This document shows positions 1-9,068 of a stretch of 64,000 bases of DNA, one piece after another. A model generated the notes under the pieces. It saw only the letters and a program-made list of their open reading frames with translations, was not told where the DNA came from and did not search any database. A program made the translations under genes and the position numbers. This stretch comes from Desulfobacter sp. (GTDB lineage Bacteria; Desulfobacterota; Desulfobacteria; Desulfobacterales; Desulfobacteraceae): the NCBI GenBank assembly GCA_028768545.1, contig CP054838.1:4585001-4649000 (forward strand). The letters run 5' to 3'. How positions within the stretch are numbered: position 1 is the stretch's first letter; every line of letters starts with the position of its first letter.

Positions 1-1
1 A

Positions 2-85
2 CAGGTGGCATGCATCAGCGAAACGCCCAGGGATGCCATTATCAAAACAATTCAGAGCAACGAACGCTTAACGGAGGTCAACTAA
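2..85 (+). CDS. C-terminal tail of an upstream gene, probably HdrA-like
   Basis: An open frame enters from the window edge and ends with a TAA at 83-85. Only 27 residues are visible, ending ...SNERLTEVN. The stop overlaps the ATG of the next gene by one base (TAATG), so the two are probably translationally coupled. In related anaerobes the gene directly before mvhD is usually hdrA, the FAD-containing heterodisulfide reductase subunit, so that identity is inferred from context only; the visible residues carry no diagnostic motif. The longer reading of the next gene from position 10 is unlikely because its first 25 codons would overlap this tail. Confidence 0.5.
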   Translation, partial: QVACISETPRDAIIKTIQSNERLTEVN

Positions 86-501
86 TGGAATTTATTCCTA
101 ATATTGTGGGGTTTGCATGTCAGTGGTGCACTTATGCGGGCGCGGATCTTGCCGGAAATCTTCGATGCAAGTATCCGCCCACGATTAAACTGATCAAGGT
201 TCCTTGCTCGGGCAGAGTTAATCCTGAATATGTTCTCAAGGCCCTTGCCGGGGGCGCAGACGGGGTTCTGGTCGGCGGATGTCATTTTGGAGACTGCCAT
301 TACAAGGACGGTAATCATAAAACCAAAAACCGAATGGATATGCTCAGCCGGTTGATTGAGGATATGGGATTCGATTCAAGGCGGTTCCGCCGGGAATGGA
401 TATCCGGTGCTGAAGGTAAAAAATTTGCCGAAATGGTAACCGATTTTACCAACACCCTCAAAGAACTGGGTCCTAACCCCATTAATGGAGATAATAAATA
501 A
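85..501 (+). CDS. mvhD: MvhD-type hydrogenase iron-sulfur (delta) subunit
   Basis: This 138-residue protein carries the [2Fe-2S] MvhD fold that passes electrons between a group 3c [NiFe] hydrogenase and the HdrA flavoprotein. The cysteine pattern is visible: CQWC near residue 12, RCK near 28, PCSGR near 40 and GGCHFGDCHY near residues 66-75. Length fits the family (about 140). The start at 85 is chosen over the upstream ATG at 10 because GGAGG lies at 73-77 and the ATG overlaps the previous stop by one base. Its own stop overlaps the start of the next gene in the same TAATG arrangement, so the subunits are likely made in fixed ratio. The protein is cytoplasmic. Confidence 0.9.
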   Translation: MEFIPNIVGFACQWCTYAGADLAGNLRCKYPPTIKLIKVPCSGRVNPEYVLKALAGGADGVLVGGCHFGDCHYKDGNHKTKNRMDMLSRLIEDMGFDSRRFRREWISGAEGKKFAEMVTDFTNTLKELGPNPINGDNK

Positions 502-1469
502 TGGCTGATAAAATTAAATGTGGTTTTCTACTTTTAGGGGGGTGCGCCGGCTGTGAAATGGCAGTTGTGGACCTGTCGGAAAAATTGGTGGATGTGCTCG
601 AGCATATTGAAATTGTTTTCTGGGCCCCCACGGTGACCGATGTCAAATATGATGATCTGGAATCCATGGCGGACAATTCAATTGATGTTGCCTTCATTGA
701 CGGCATGGTCCGGCTGGACGAGCATATTCATATGGCAAAACTCATGCGGGCCAAGGCAAAAACAGTGGTTGCCTTTGGTATCTGCGCCTGCCTTGGCGGG
801 ACAGCAGGACTTTCCAGCCTGCACACCAAGGAAGAATTGTTTGAAAAAGCATTTAAAAACACCCCTTCAACGGACAACCCCGACGGGATCTATCCCCAGC
901 CCGAGTGCCTTGTGGACGGAAAATATGACCTGACCCTGCCGGTTTATGAGGATAAGGTCAGAACCTTAAACGATATTGTGGATGTTGATTATTATATCGG
1001 GGGCTGTCCTCCCCATCAAGATCATGTTGAAGCAGCTATCACCGCAATTATAGAAGGGAACCTGCCCCCTAAGGGGTCTTGGATCACCAATGGAAAGGCC
1101 GTCTGCGATGTCTGCGACCGGAACCCCGGATCCAAGGGAGAAAAAAGAGTCCTGGTGGACAAGGTATTAAGAACCGTTGACGGGGTCCCCGACGAAAACA
1201 CCTGTCTTTTGCAGCAGGGATATATCTGTTTTGGCCCCATTACCCAGGGAGACTGCAATGCCGCCTGCCTCAAGGTCAACCAGCCCTGTAGGGGCTGCGG
1301 GGCACCGCTTTCAAACAATGAAGATTTCGGGGCCCGGGCCCTTTCCACCATCGGTTCAATCCTGGAAGGCGAAGAGGCCACCGCAACCTTGATGGATAAA
1401 TATCCCAACCTGGCAAAATTCTTTTACCGGTATGCACTTCCATCTGGAATCCTTCCCAGAAAAATATAG
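501..1469 (+). CDS. mvhG: [NiFe] hydrogenase small subunit, MvhG type
   Basis: The 322-residue protein is the electron-transfer subunit of a cytoplasmic group 3 [NiFe] hydrogenase. It lacks a twin-arginine signal. It has the proximal-cluster cysteine motif GCAGCEMA near residue 14, GICACLGG near 92 and GGCPPHQDHV near 168. A cysteine-rich C-terminal half (CDVCDRNPGSKG, YICFGPITQGDCNAAC, QPCRGCGAP) binds further [4Fe-4S] clusters. The start overlaps the mvhD stop by one base. The large subunit follows after 31 bases, so the genes form one operon. H2 oxidation would feed electrons through MvhD to HdrA. Confidence 0.9.
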   Translation: MADKIKCGFLLLGGCAGCEMAVVDLSEKLVDVLEHIEIVFWAPTVTDVKYDDLESMADNSIDVAFIDGMVRLDEHIHMAKLMRAKAKTVVAFGICACLGGTAGLSSLHTKEELFEKAFKNTPSTDNPDGIYPQPECLVDGKYDLTLPVYEDKVRTLNDIVDVDYYIGGCPPHQDHVEAAITAIIEGNLPPKGSWITNGKAVCDVCDRNPGSKGEKRVLVDKVLRTVDGVPDENTCLLQQGYICFGPITQGDCNAACLKVNQPCRGCGAPLSNNEDFGARALSTIGSILEGEEATATLMDKYPNLAKFFYRYALPSGILPRKI

Positions 1470-1500
1470 GGGAAGGCAAAAATTTTTAAGGAGCAATAGA

Positions 1501-2964
1501 TTGAGAAAAATTGAAATAAATCCAATGACCCGTCTTGAAGGTCACGGTAAAATAGCCATTTTCCTTGATGATGATGGCAATGTTGATGAAGCCTTTTTCC
1601 AGGTTGTGGAATTTCGCGGTTTTGAAAAATTTTTGGTGGGACTTCCCATCGAAGAAGTGCCCAGAACGGTGTCCAACATCTGCGGGGTCTGCCGCGGGGT
1701 TCACTTTACGGCAGCCATGAAAGCCTCCGACGGCATTTACGGTGTGGAGCCGCCCCCCCTTGCAAAAAAACTGCGAGAACTTTTTTTTAATGCCCATTAT
1801 GTGGAGGATCACGCCGTGATTCTCTATGCCTTAGGGTTGCCTGACTTTGTGGTGGGACCCGATGCATCTCCTGCGGACAGAAATATTGTGGGGCTGATTC
1901 AAAAGGTGGGCGCCCAACTTGGGCGTGATGTGTTAAAAAAGAGAGGATGCGCCGTTAAAATATTTGAGCTGCTGGGCGGAAAACCCAACCACCCGGTTGC
2001 CGCCATTCCGGGCGGATGGTCAAAGACCATCAATGAACTTGAAAGGGAAAAACTTATAAAATGGTCTAAAGAACTTGTGGATTTAGGCAAGATCACCATC
2101 AAAATCTTTGAAGATATTGTGCTTAAAAACAAGGGGTTCATGGACCTTGTGACCGGTGATATGTACAAGGTGAAGGTCAACTATTTAGGATCGACCACAC
2201 CCGAGGGTAAAGTCAGCTTTTATGACGGCACCCAGAAAATGGTGGATGTTAACGGCAAAGAAATATGCTCTTTTTCCGGTAAGACCTATCTGGATTATAT
2301 TGCCGAACGGGTTCTGCCATGGTCCTACCTTAAAATGCCCTACCAGAAAAAAATCGGCTGGCAGGGAATCTGCGAAGGGGAAGGAACTAGTCTATACTGT
2401 GTGGGCCCCCTTGCCCGGATGAATGTGGCCAACGGGATGGACACCCCCCTGGCCGATGCTGAATTCAAGAAGTTTTTTGAAACCCTGGGCGGCAAACCCG
2501 TCCACCAGATCCTGGCCTATCACTGGGCCCGGGCCATCGAGCTTTTAAATGCTGCGGAAAAATGTCTGATGCTTGCCCAGGACCCTGAGATCACAGGGGA
2601 CAATGCCAGAGGTGAGCTGGGCAATGTTACCGGAGAAGGGGTGGGTATTGTTGAAGCCCCCCGGGGCACCCTGATTCATCATTATAACACCGATGACAAG
2701 GGCATTGTGACCGATGCAAACCTTGTGGTGGCCACCACCCACAACAAAGGCCCCATCAATCTTGCGGTTCGAAAGGCGGCCAAGCACTTTGTTAGGGACG
2801 GAAATGTGGATGAGGCCATTTTGAATCATGTTGAGATGGCTTTCAGACCCTATGATCTTTGTCTGGGATGTGCCACCCATGCCGTTAAGCCGGGTGTATC
2901 AGCCGTTGAGGTTGAGGTGTACAATAGCCAGAAAAAGCATATACAGACCCTAAAGAACTTTTAA
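1501..2964 (+). CDS. mvhA: [NiFe] hydrogenase large subunit, MvhA type
   Basis: The 487-residue catalytic subunit holds the Ni-Fe site. The N-terminal ligand motif is SNICGVCRGVHF near residues 55-66; the C-terminal one is PYDLCLGCATH, followed by 27 residues that the maturation protease should remove after the histidine. The usual proline of DPCxxC is a leucine here, while both cysteines are kept. The start is placed at TTG 1501 because AAGGAG sits at 1488-1493 and the protein then begins MRKIEINPMTRLEGHGK as in relatives; the ATG at 1432 would overlap mvhG and add an unrelated 23-residue leader. The maturation protease gene follows. Confidence 0.9.
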   Translation: MRKIEINPMTRLEGHGKIAIFLDDDGNVDEAFFQVVEFRGFEKFLVGLPIEEVPRTVSNICGVCRGVHFTAAMKASDGIYGVEPPPLAKKLRELFFNAHYVEDHAVILYALGLPDFVVGPDASPADRNIVGLIQKVGAQLGRDVLKKRGCAVKIFELLGGKPNHPVAAIPGGWSKTINELEREKLIKWSKELVDLGKITIKIFEDIVLKNKGFMDLVTGDMYKVKVNYLGSTTPEGKVSFYDGTQKMVDVNGKEICSFSGKTYLDYIAERVLPWSYLKMPYQKKIGWQGICEGEGTSLYCVGPLARMNVANGMDTPLADAEFKKFFETLGGKPVHQILAYHWARAIELLNAAEKCLMLAQDPEITGDNARGELGNVTGEGVGIVEAPRGTLIHHYNTDDKGIVTDANLVVATTHNKGPINLAVRKAAKHFVRDGNVDEAILNHVEMAFRPYDLCLGCATHAVKPGVSAVEVEVYNSQKKHIQTLKNF

Positions 2965-3089
2965 CCCCATATGACCCCTTAACCCTGCATCGGTTTGAAG
3001 GTCTTGGCTTTCATCGTTTATCCAGGGTTAGGGGCCATTTCGGCAGACCTGATTTGGCCGGCTGCCGTGCTGGAAAAAGGATTGTCTCT

Positions 3090-3554
3090 ATGAAACATAG
3101 TACGGTGGTATGCGGCATCGGAAACCCCATGCTCAAGGACGACAGAGCGGGCATTGAAATTGCCGAACGGGTGGAGCAAAACCACTTGCCCGTGGACACC
3201 CAGGTAATTTTTGGGGTGGGGTTTGAAGTCAACGATAAAATCATGGGATACGATAGGGCCATCATTATTGATGCCGCTAAAACAGGGGCCTCTCCGGGAA
3301 CCATACATGAGGTGACCATCGATGATATTTTTGAAAGTCATCGTCTGGTGGTCTCCCATGCCATTACCCTGGGGTCCACCCTAAAGGTGGGATATGAACT
3401 GTTCCCCGATGAAATGCCCGAACAATTGACCATATTCCTCATTGAAGCTGAGGATTATGCAGAATTTACAAAAATATGCTCACCCAGTGTGCAGGATGCC
3501 CTGGACCGGGTCTATCAGATGATCCAAGAATCGGTGGAGGGTGCCCCTCAATAA
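3090..3554 (+). CDS. hydrogenase maturation protease (HyaD/HycI family)
   Basis: The 154-residue endopeptidase cleaves the C-terminal extension of the hydrogenase large subunit after nickel insertion. The signature GIGNPMLKDDRAGIEIAE near residues 7-24 contains the first metal ligand; a second acidic residue lies in IIIDAAKTG and a histidine in VVSHAI. The ATG at 3090 follows AAAGG at 3076-3080; the longer ORF from 3054 would add 12 residues not typical of the family. Position 125 bases after mvhA supports that MvhA is its substrate. Confidence 0.88.
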   Translation: MKHSTVVCGIGNPMLKDDRAGIEIAERVEQNHLPVDTQVIFGVGFEVNDKIMGYDRAIIIDAAKTGASPGTIHEVTIDDIFESHRLVVSHAITLGSTLKVGYELFPDEMPEQLTIFLIEAEDYAEFTKICSPSVQDALDRVYQMIQESVEGAPQ

Positions 3555-4033
3555 ATATTTTCAACGGCCTAAAGGATTTATCAACCATTTGACCTCGTAT
3601 CTATCTGACCACAGCATCCGTATCATCGGTGCGGCTGTTGAGTAGAGCACGCCTAACTGGAGAAAAAATCTTTGCAGGGCAAAATCCTTACCCTGCATAT
3701 CCCGCCATAATGAGTTGCATTCCGGTGGTGCGGGAGGTGTGGTATCCCGGCCCAGAAAAGTCAAAGAGCGCTGTTGTCAAAATCAAAACCTGACATGACA
3801 ACTTTGGCTGGCCTGCCGCTCTATCTTGATTTGGCCAAGACTCTAAGCTTGTCCAAGTCCATTCAAAAGCATTTAAGAATAAAAGCTCCGGAATGTGTCA
3901 ATGACAATGAGACACTCTATGCCTAAAATTAAGCTCCAATAATATCCTTCTCTTTTTGTTCCGGTTTGTTAATCCAGGCTTCTTCTGGTAAGGCCGGTGG
4001 CCTCGGTATTTTTCCCTTAAATCGTTTTGGGTT

Positions 4034-4936
4034 TTAAATAAATGCATCCTCCAATGTTCGGCAGCGAGATTCATAAATATCTTTAGCAATGCCATAATGA
4101 AATTGTTCTGGGGTTACCAGGCCAATACCAGAATGGTAATGCTCTTTGTTGTAGTATCCAAAAAAATCCTGGCAGAAGGTTCTTGCATCCTGAATAGCAC
4201 CAAAAGTTTTGGGAAATTGTGGACAATATTTCAATGTTTTAAACTGGGCTTCAGAGTATGGGTTATCATTGCTGACATGTGGTCGACTGTGGGTTTTGGT
4301 TACCCCTAAATCGACAAGAAGCTGGGCAACCCCTTTGGATTTCATACTGGCTCCCCGATCTGCATGTAGCCCAAGCTGACCGGGTAATATCTTCTGGTTT
4401 TCACAGGACTTTTCAATTAGCTTTTTGGCCAATGCTGTTTGTTCTCTATGGGCGACCATCCAGCCGACAACATACCTGCTGAAAATATCCATGATTACAT
4501 ATAGATAGAAGTAGGTCCATTTTGTGACACTTTTCAACTTGGTAATATCCCAGGACCAAACCTGATTAGGTCCTGTTGCCAGCAATTCAGGTTTTTTATA
4601 TTTCGGGCGATTTACCTGCCGTCTTCGCTCCGGCACAGAACCATGTTCTTTGTGAAGAAGCCGATACATCGTTCTGATGGAACAATAGTATTGCCCGTTA
4701 TCAAGAAGAGAAGCATATACCTGATATGGGGCTCGATCTTGATATTTTTCAGAATGTAAAATATCCAAAACCGTTTGTTGTTCATCAGAATTCAAAGAAA
4801 GGGGAGATCCGGTCCGACTAACTCCAATATGTTTTTTTGGAGAATGAAATCTGTAAAAAGATGATCGGGGAATACCGAAAGCCTCACATGAAGGCTTTTT
4901 TCCAATATCGCAACTTAACGTTAGGGCGGCATTCAT
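4034..4936 (-). CDS. IS3-family transposase OrfB (DDE integrase domain)
   Basis: The 300-residue protein has an HTH_21-like N-terminal part and an rve integrase core. The catalytic triad is visible as WSWDITKL (D), GLHADRGA (D) and NPYSEAQFKTLKY (E). Its ATG overlaps the orfA stop (ATGA) and AAAGGAG lies just upstream inside orfA, so it is probably made by coupled reinitiation, not by the frameshift used in many IS3 elements. The frame is intact, so the element may be active. Confidence 0.9.
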   Translation of the reverse strand: MNAALTLSCDIGKKPSCEAFGIPRSSFYRFHSPKKHIGVSRTGSPLSLNSDEQQTVLDILHSEKYQDRAPYQVYASLLDNGQYYCSIRTMYRLLHKEHGSVPERRRQVNRPKYKKPELLATGPNQVWSWDITKLKSVTKWTYFYLYVIMDIFSRYVVGWMVAHREQTALAKKLIEKSCENQKILPGQLGLHADRGASMKSKGVAQLLVDLGVTKTHSRPHVSNDNPYSEAQFKTLKYCPQFPKTFGAIQDARTFCQDFFGYYNKEHYHSGIGLVTPEQFHYGIAKDIYESRCRTLEDAFI

Positions 4937-5445
4937 AAGTCTTCTCCTTTGAGGTCGTCCAGATTCTGCTGGATTCCCAGGATCTGAGAAATTTTTTTTT
5001 GAGCTTCAATGATGAGTTCCGCCTGCTTTAGCTTGTGCTCTAATTTGAATTTCTCTTTTTGAAGTCTGGCGACCTCTATGGCCAATGGGTTTTTCTTTTT
5101 TGGTTTCCTTCCTCGTTTTCGAGGTGCCATGGCATTGAGAAGTCCTTTGTCCCGAGCTTTGCGCCAATCGGTTAAATTTGATGAATAAAGGCCTTCTCTT
5201 CGAAGAATCTTGCCGATCCCTCCGATTTCGGTACAATTTTCAATCTCTTGGAGAATACGCAGTTTATAAGAAGCAACGAATCTACGCCGGGGTTTTTTTT
5301 CAGGTACTTCAGGATCAGGGATTGAATCCTGGCTCCCCAAGGAGGCCCCAACTTCAGTCGCCCCATGGGCTCCTTCCATTGGGGCCTCCTTGGGGGCTGC
5401 CTGATTTTCGGATTCAGGTAGTGGGTTCATTTTTATCGGTTTCAT
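4933..5445 (-). CDS. IS3-family OrfA (helix-turn-helix protein)
   Basis: The 170-residue protein pairs with OrfB. Residues 1-50 are a low-complexity acidic and proline-rich leader; residues 52-100 hold the transposase HTH (RRRFVASYKLRILQEIE, then LRREGLYSSNLTDWRKA). A basic stretch (RKRGRKPKKKN) follows, then a C-terminal coiled coil of the type used for OrfA/OrfB assembly. The leader makes it longer than typical OrfA proteins of about 100 residues. Confidence 0.85.
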   Translation of the reverse strand: MKPIKMNPLPESENQAAPKEAPMEGAHGATEVGASLGSQDSIPDPEVPEKKPRRRFVASYKLRILQEIENCTEIGGIGKILRREGLYSSNLTDWRKARDKGLLNAMAPRKRGRKPKKKNPLAIEVARLQKEKFKLEHKLKQAELIIEAQKKISQILGIQQNLDDLKGEDL

Positions 5446-6142
5446 AAGTAATAATCCTTACCCGCCCTACACTAATTTATCAATGGGTAAGTGTCTCACT
5501 CACATTGTCACAGAGGGCTCAGTCCCAGGGCTGGACAGATTCTCGGTTGTGATATCCCTTGTATTTCTGAATTTGACAGGTGGTGACTGTGTTGAGGATC
5601 TCAAAATCGTGGAAACTGATAAGGCGTTTTGCACAATATTGCGCAAACCAAAAATGCAGGGTTAAAAACCTAAGGTTCATAGAGCTATAGACCCAAGGTG
5701 CTCTATGGTGGATCAGAAATAATATGGAGCTTGAAAATTCCACAAACCGGGCGTATACTCTTTGCACTCTTTATTAGGTAAATTAAACTTTATGGATGTA
5801 AAATATATTAACCCGTTCATCTCTGCCTCAATGAATGTGTTTTCGACATTTGCAGGCATTGACTCCCATCCCGGTACGCCCGGCATCAGGACTTGTCCCT
5901 TAGCAGACAAGGATATCAACGGATTTATCCATCTTAACGGCCATGGCATCAAAGGATTTTTCATCATTGGCTTTGCAAGCGCTTTTCTTGCCCGCATCCT
6001 TGCCAGCATATTTGATCATTCCCAGGCGTCAACAGAAGAGTTGTACGATCTGGCAGGCGAACTGACCAACATGATCACAGGATCTGCAAAAGCGGAGCTT
6101 TCCAAAAAAGGATACTTTTTTGATGTGGCCGTCCCCAAAATC

Positions 6143-7593
6143 GGGAATGTTCAGAATTCTGTGTCACGGTTTCGGTTCCCGGATCTGCCTCAGCGCCAGC
6201 GGAAGTAAAAGTCAGGTCCGAGAATGGGCCTTCAATCAGCCACGTCGGAGGAGTTGACTTTTGCTGGAGTGGAGTTCCTGGAACCATCTTTTCCATCTGT
6301 AAATAAATCCCTATCAAATTCCCAGCTCTTTATCCAGCCGGCCTTCAAAGAAAATTGCCAACTGGGAAATTGTCAGTGACCAATTTTGAATCGGCATTGT
6401 CCATTTTTTACTGGCGTTCTGGATCCCCATGTAAAGCAGCTTTAACAGGCTGTCCTGGTTCGGGAATGATCCCTTTGTTTTGGTCAGTTTTCGAAACTGT
6501 CGATGCACAGCCTCAATGGTATTTGTGGTGTATATTATCCGTCGAATCTCTTCTGGATATTTAAAGAAATGACTGAGGCGTTCCCAGTTGTTCCGCCAGG
6601 ATTTTATCACAATCGGGTATTTGTCATTCCATTTATTTTCCAAGATATCCAGTTCTTCTTCGGCCAGATCCTTATTGACCGCTTTATAAACACGTTTTAG
6701 ATCTGCCATAAATTCCTTTTTATTTTTGGAACCAACGTATTTCAATGAATTTCGGATCTGGTGGACTACGCAGAGTTGAACTTCTGTGTCCGGGAATATG
6801 GTCTCAATGGCCTCGGGAAAACCTTTTAGACCATCAACACAGGCAATCAGGATATCTTTTACCCCTCGGTTTGAAAGGTCTGTTAACACCTGCAGCCAGA
6901 AGTTCGCACCCTCATTCTCGGATATGTACAGCCCAAGAACCTCTTTGCGGCCCTCGATATTCACCCCAAGAATTGTGTAAACGGCTTTGCTGCCGACCTT
7001 TCCGTTTTCTCGTACTTTATAATGTATGGCATCAAGCCATACGATTGGGTACACATTTTCCAACGGCCTGGCCTGCCATTCTTTGACGGTATGGATGATT
7101 TTATCGGTAATGGTGCTCAGAGTGGCATTTGAAATCTCAAGTCCATAGATTTCCTGTAAATGGGAAGCCATATCATTATAACTCATGCCCAGGCCGTAAA
7201 GGGCTATTATCTTTCTTTCAATTTCATCGCTGAGCGTTGTCTGATGTTTTTTGACGATCTGTGGAGAGAAGGTTCCGGCCCTGTCACGCGGGGTTTCTAG
7301 CTCAAATTTACCATCCAGGGATTTAATGGTCTTTTTGCTTTTTCCATTACGGCGGTTGGCAGAAACTTCCTGCCCGAGATGGGACTCCAACTCTCCTTCA
7401 AGAGCAGCTTCAGCAAGATTTTTGATTAATGATGTAAGGACGCCGCCCTTACCTGTGAAGGGTTTACCTTCCTGGATGCCTTTAAGGGCTTTTTGAAAAT
7501 CAAATTCGGTGTTTTCTTCGGTCATGTCAGTTCTCCTTATTTAGCTGAGTATATCAGCTTTCATTCAACTGACACAGAATTTTGAACGCCCTT
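6143..7593 (-). mobile_element. IS256-family element, copy 1
   Basis: The element is 1,451 bp. Its ends are GGGAATGTTCAGAATTCTGT on the left and, read inward, AAGGGCGTTCAAAATTCTGT on the right. About 170 bp of non-coding DNA lies between the left end and the transposase stop. The same length and ends recur in copies 3 and 4. It interrupts the cheX-HTH gene. Confidence 0.9.
6314..7525 (-). CDS. IS256-family (mutator-type) transposase, copy 1
   Basis: The 403-residue transposase has the family landmarks: the first catalytic Asp in IVWLDAIHYKV near residue 168, the second in IACVDGLKGFPEAI near 231, the C/H motif LCVVHQIRNSLKYV near 254 and the Glu in TTNTIEAVHRQFRK near 343. The start follows AAGGAG a few bases upstream. 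The frame is intact. It differs from copies 2-4 at only one to three residues. Confidence 0.93.
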   Translation of the reverse strand: MTEENTEFDFQKALKGIQEGKPFTGKGGVLTSLIKNLAEAALEGELESHLGQEVSANRRNGKSKKTIKSLDGKFELETPRDRAGTFSPQIVKKHQTTLSDEIERKIIALYGLGMSYNDMASHLQEIYGLEISNATLSTITDKIIHTVKEWQARPLENVYPIVWLDAIHYKVRENGKVGSKAVYTILGVNIEGRKEVLGLYISENEGANFWLQVLTDLSNRGVKDILIACVDGLKGFPEAIETIFPDTEVQLCVVHQIRNSLKYVGSKNKKEFMADLKRVYKAVNKDLAEEELDILENKWNDKYPIVIKSWRNNWERLSHFFKYPEEIRRIIYTTNTIEAVHRQFRKLTKTKGSFPNQDSLLKLLYMGIQNASKKWTMPIQNWSLTISQLAIFFEGRLDKELGI

Positions 7594-8126
7594 CTAAAAT
7601 AAGCCATACGGATCCCCAGATCCCGGCAGACCTTAAGAAAAATCCCATCATTGTGGTCCCCTTTGACACCCGGGCGGGAAAATTTCATATTGAGGCATCG
7701 GTCCAGCGGATCGAAAAAGATTTCCAGAAAGATACCATGCCCGAAGTAAAAGCGCCTGAAGGATATATTTCAGTGGACCGCTTTGCCAAAACAACCCGGA
7801 TGGACCCCATCAAGGTCAGGCGCCTTTTAAAAACAGGATTTTTATCCGGGAAAAAAATATCCGCCAGCCAATGGCATATCCCCGAGGCTGAGCTGTTCAA
7901 AATCCAGGGATATCGTCCCCCGAAACAGCCCAGACCCCAAAAAATCTCCAAAGCCCTTTTGGAGGAGACCCTGAGTGTGGCAGAATTTTCAAAACAATCC
8001 GGGGTGGCCCCGGCCAAAATCAAAAGTTTTTTGCGCACAAGTTTTTTAAAAGGGCTCCAGGATGATGATCAAACCTGGCGAATTAGAAAAGGCCAAATCT
8101 CTAAATTCATAAAAAACAGATAACGC

Positions 8127-9068
8127 TCAACTCTTTTCATCTTTTTTCATTTCAATATACCATGTTTCATTTCCGTATAATTTTTCTGAACATTCCGGGC
8201 ACATCCCATGGCTAAAAGAGGCATCTGAATATTGTTCTATATAGGATTCAAGGTGGGTCCAATAGCCCTTGTCATCCCTTATCTTTTTGCAATGACAACA
8301 AATGGGCAGCAACCCGTTTAGGGTTTTGACCTGTTCCAAAGCATCCTGAAGATCTTTGGTTCTCTCCTGGACCTTATGCTCCAAAAATTCATAGGAGTCC
8401 TTTAATTTTTTTGAAGACTCATTAATTGAAGAGACCACCTGATCAAGCTCATCCCCTGCAAGCGTCTCTTTTCTATTTAAATCCAGATCGGATGAACTCT
8501 TACCGATTTCGTAAACTTTAAGGTATTTATCAATGACCAGAAGATGTCTGATCACAAAAAAATGAAACAAAAGATAAATAAAAATTGCAACAATAAAGGT
8601 TTTCACAATTTGGGAGATTAAAATGATCATAAGCCTGTTGATCAATCGGGAATATACATTGCTCATGCTGGCCACGACTGTTAAGTTCCCGATCTGTCGT
8701 TGGGCGTTCTTACCGGTATGAACAATGGGAATCTGTCTTTGGATTGTTTATTCAGAATGCTTTTGCCCCACAGAAATTGCCAGATTTCCTTCTCCGGACA
8801 ATTCAAGATATTCAATGTCCCTCAGATTGGCAATGCCTTCCAAATGGAGGTTTAACGCTTTTTCATTAAAAAACCACAGGGCTTCTGCAATCTGTTTTTT
8901 AAAACTTTTTTCGATTCTTACAAATTGATCATCAAGGCTTTTGATATCCCTTTCAAATTCGATTTTAAGCTGTATTGAGGTCACAACCAAGGTGACACAT
9001 CCGCTAAAAATCAAGATGTAAAACAATAACCGGTAAGCAATTTTGTGTTTATAATTTGAATTTTGCAA
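8127..9068 (-). pseudogene. membrane sensor protein with an in-frame stop
   Basis: One reading frame runs from ATG 9068 to TAA 8127 but contains a TAA at 8748-8750. The first part has a transmembrane segment (LLFYILIFSGCVTLVV) and a periplasmic sensor region (ALWFFNEKALNLHLEGI). After the stop come a second membrane segment (FIVAIFIYLLFHFF), a HAMP-like stretch, a coiled coil and a C-terminal CxxC module (LLPICCHCKKIRDDKGYW, then GMCPECSEKL) common at the ends of deltaproteobacterial sensors. The stop separates the periplasmic and cytoplasmic halves, so signalling should be lost unless it is read through. No kinase domain is present. ATG 9068 abuts the stop of the binding-protein gene, so the pair forms one operon. 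Confidence 0.75.

Larger units (their letters stand above)
3894..5512 (-). mobile_element. IS3-family insertion sequence
   Basis: The element is 1,619 bp with imperfect 23-bp terminal inverted repeats. The left end begins TGTGTCAATGACAATGAGAC and the right end, read inward, begins TGTGACAATGTGAGTGAGAC; 19 of 23 positions agree. Two overlapping genes, orfA and orfB, occupy it on the minus strand. The flanks GAA and GAG are a near-match 3-bp target duplication, normal for IS3 apart from one change. The host site is an older IS1380-like transposase gene. Confidence 0.85.
3756..5665 (+). pseudogene. IS1380-like transposase relic, split by an IS3 element
   Basis: Two fragments of one old transposase flank the IS3 element. 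The first, up to 3893, reads LAGLPLYLDLAKTLSLSK then SIQKHLRIKAPE. The second, from 5513, reads EGSVPGLDRFSV then LVFLNLTGGDCVEDLK and stops at 5665. These match the N-terminal part of IS1380-type DDE transposases, which carry a GGDCVEDL motif. The two halves join in frame if the insertion is removed with a 3-bp target site (GAA on the left, GAG on the right). No catalytic domain or terminal repeat is seen, so this is a dead fragment. The stretch 3555-3755 between the hydrogenase protease and the relic shows no gene. Confidence 0.6.
5792..8123 (+). pseudogene. CheX-like phosphatase fused to two HTH units, split by IS256
   Basis: The 5' part (5792-6142) encodes a CheX domain: MDVKYINPFISA start, GFFIIGFASAF core and ELTNMITGSAKAEL, which carries the conserved ExxN-type helix, ending DVAVPKI. 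After the IS the frame resumes at 7593 with SKISHTDPQIP and IVVPFDTRAGKFHIEASV, which is the C-terminal part of CheX. A new region follows with two similar excisionase/MerR-like helix-turn-helix units (YISVDRFAKTTRMDPIKVRR and TLSVAEFSKQSGVAPAKIKS). CheX normally dephosphorylates CheY-P and stands alone, so the DNA-binding tail is unusual. Flanks CCAAAATC and CTAAAATA are a diverged 8-bp target duplication. The downstream piece could start separately at GTG 7653. The start at 5792 follows a weak TTAGGT. Confidence 0.75.
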
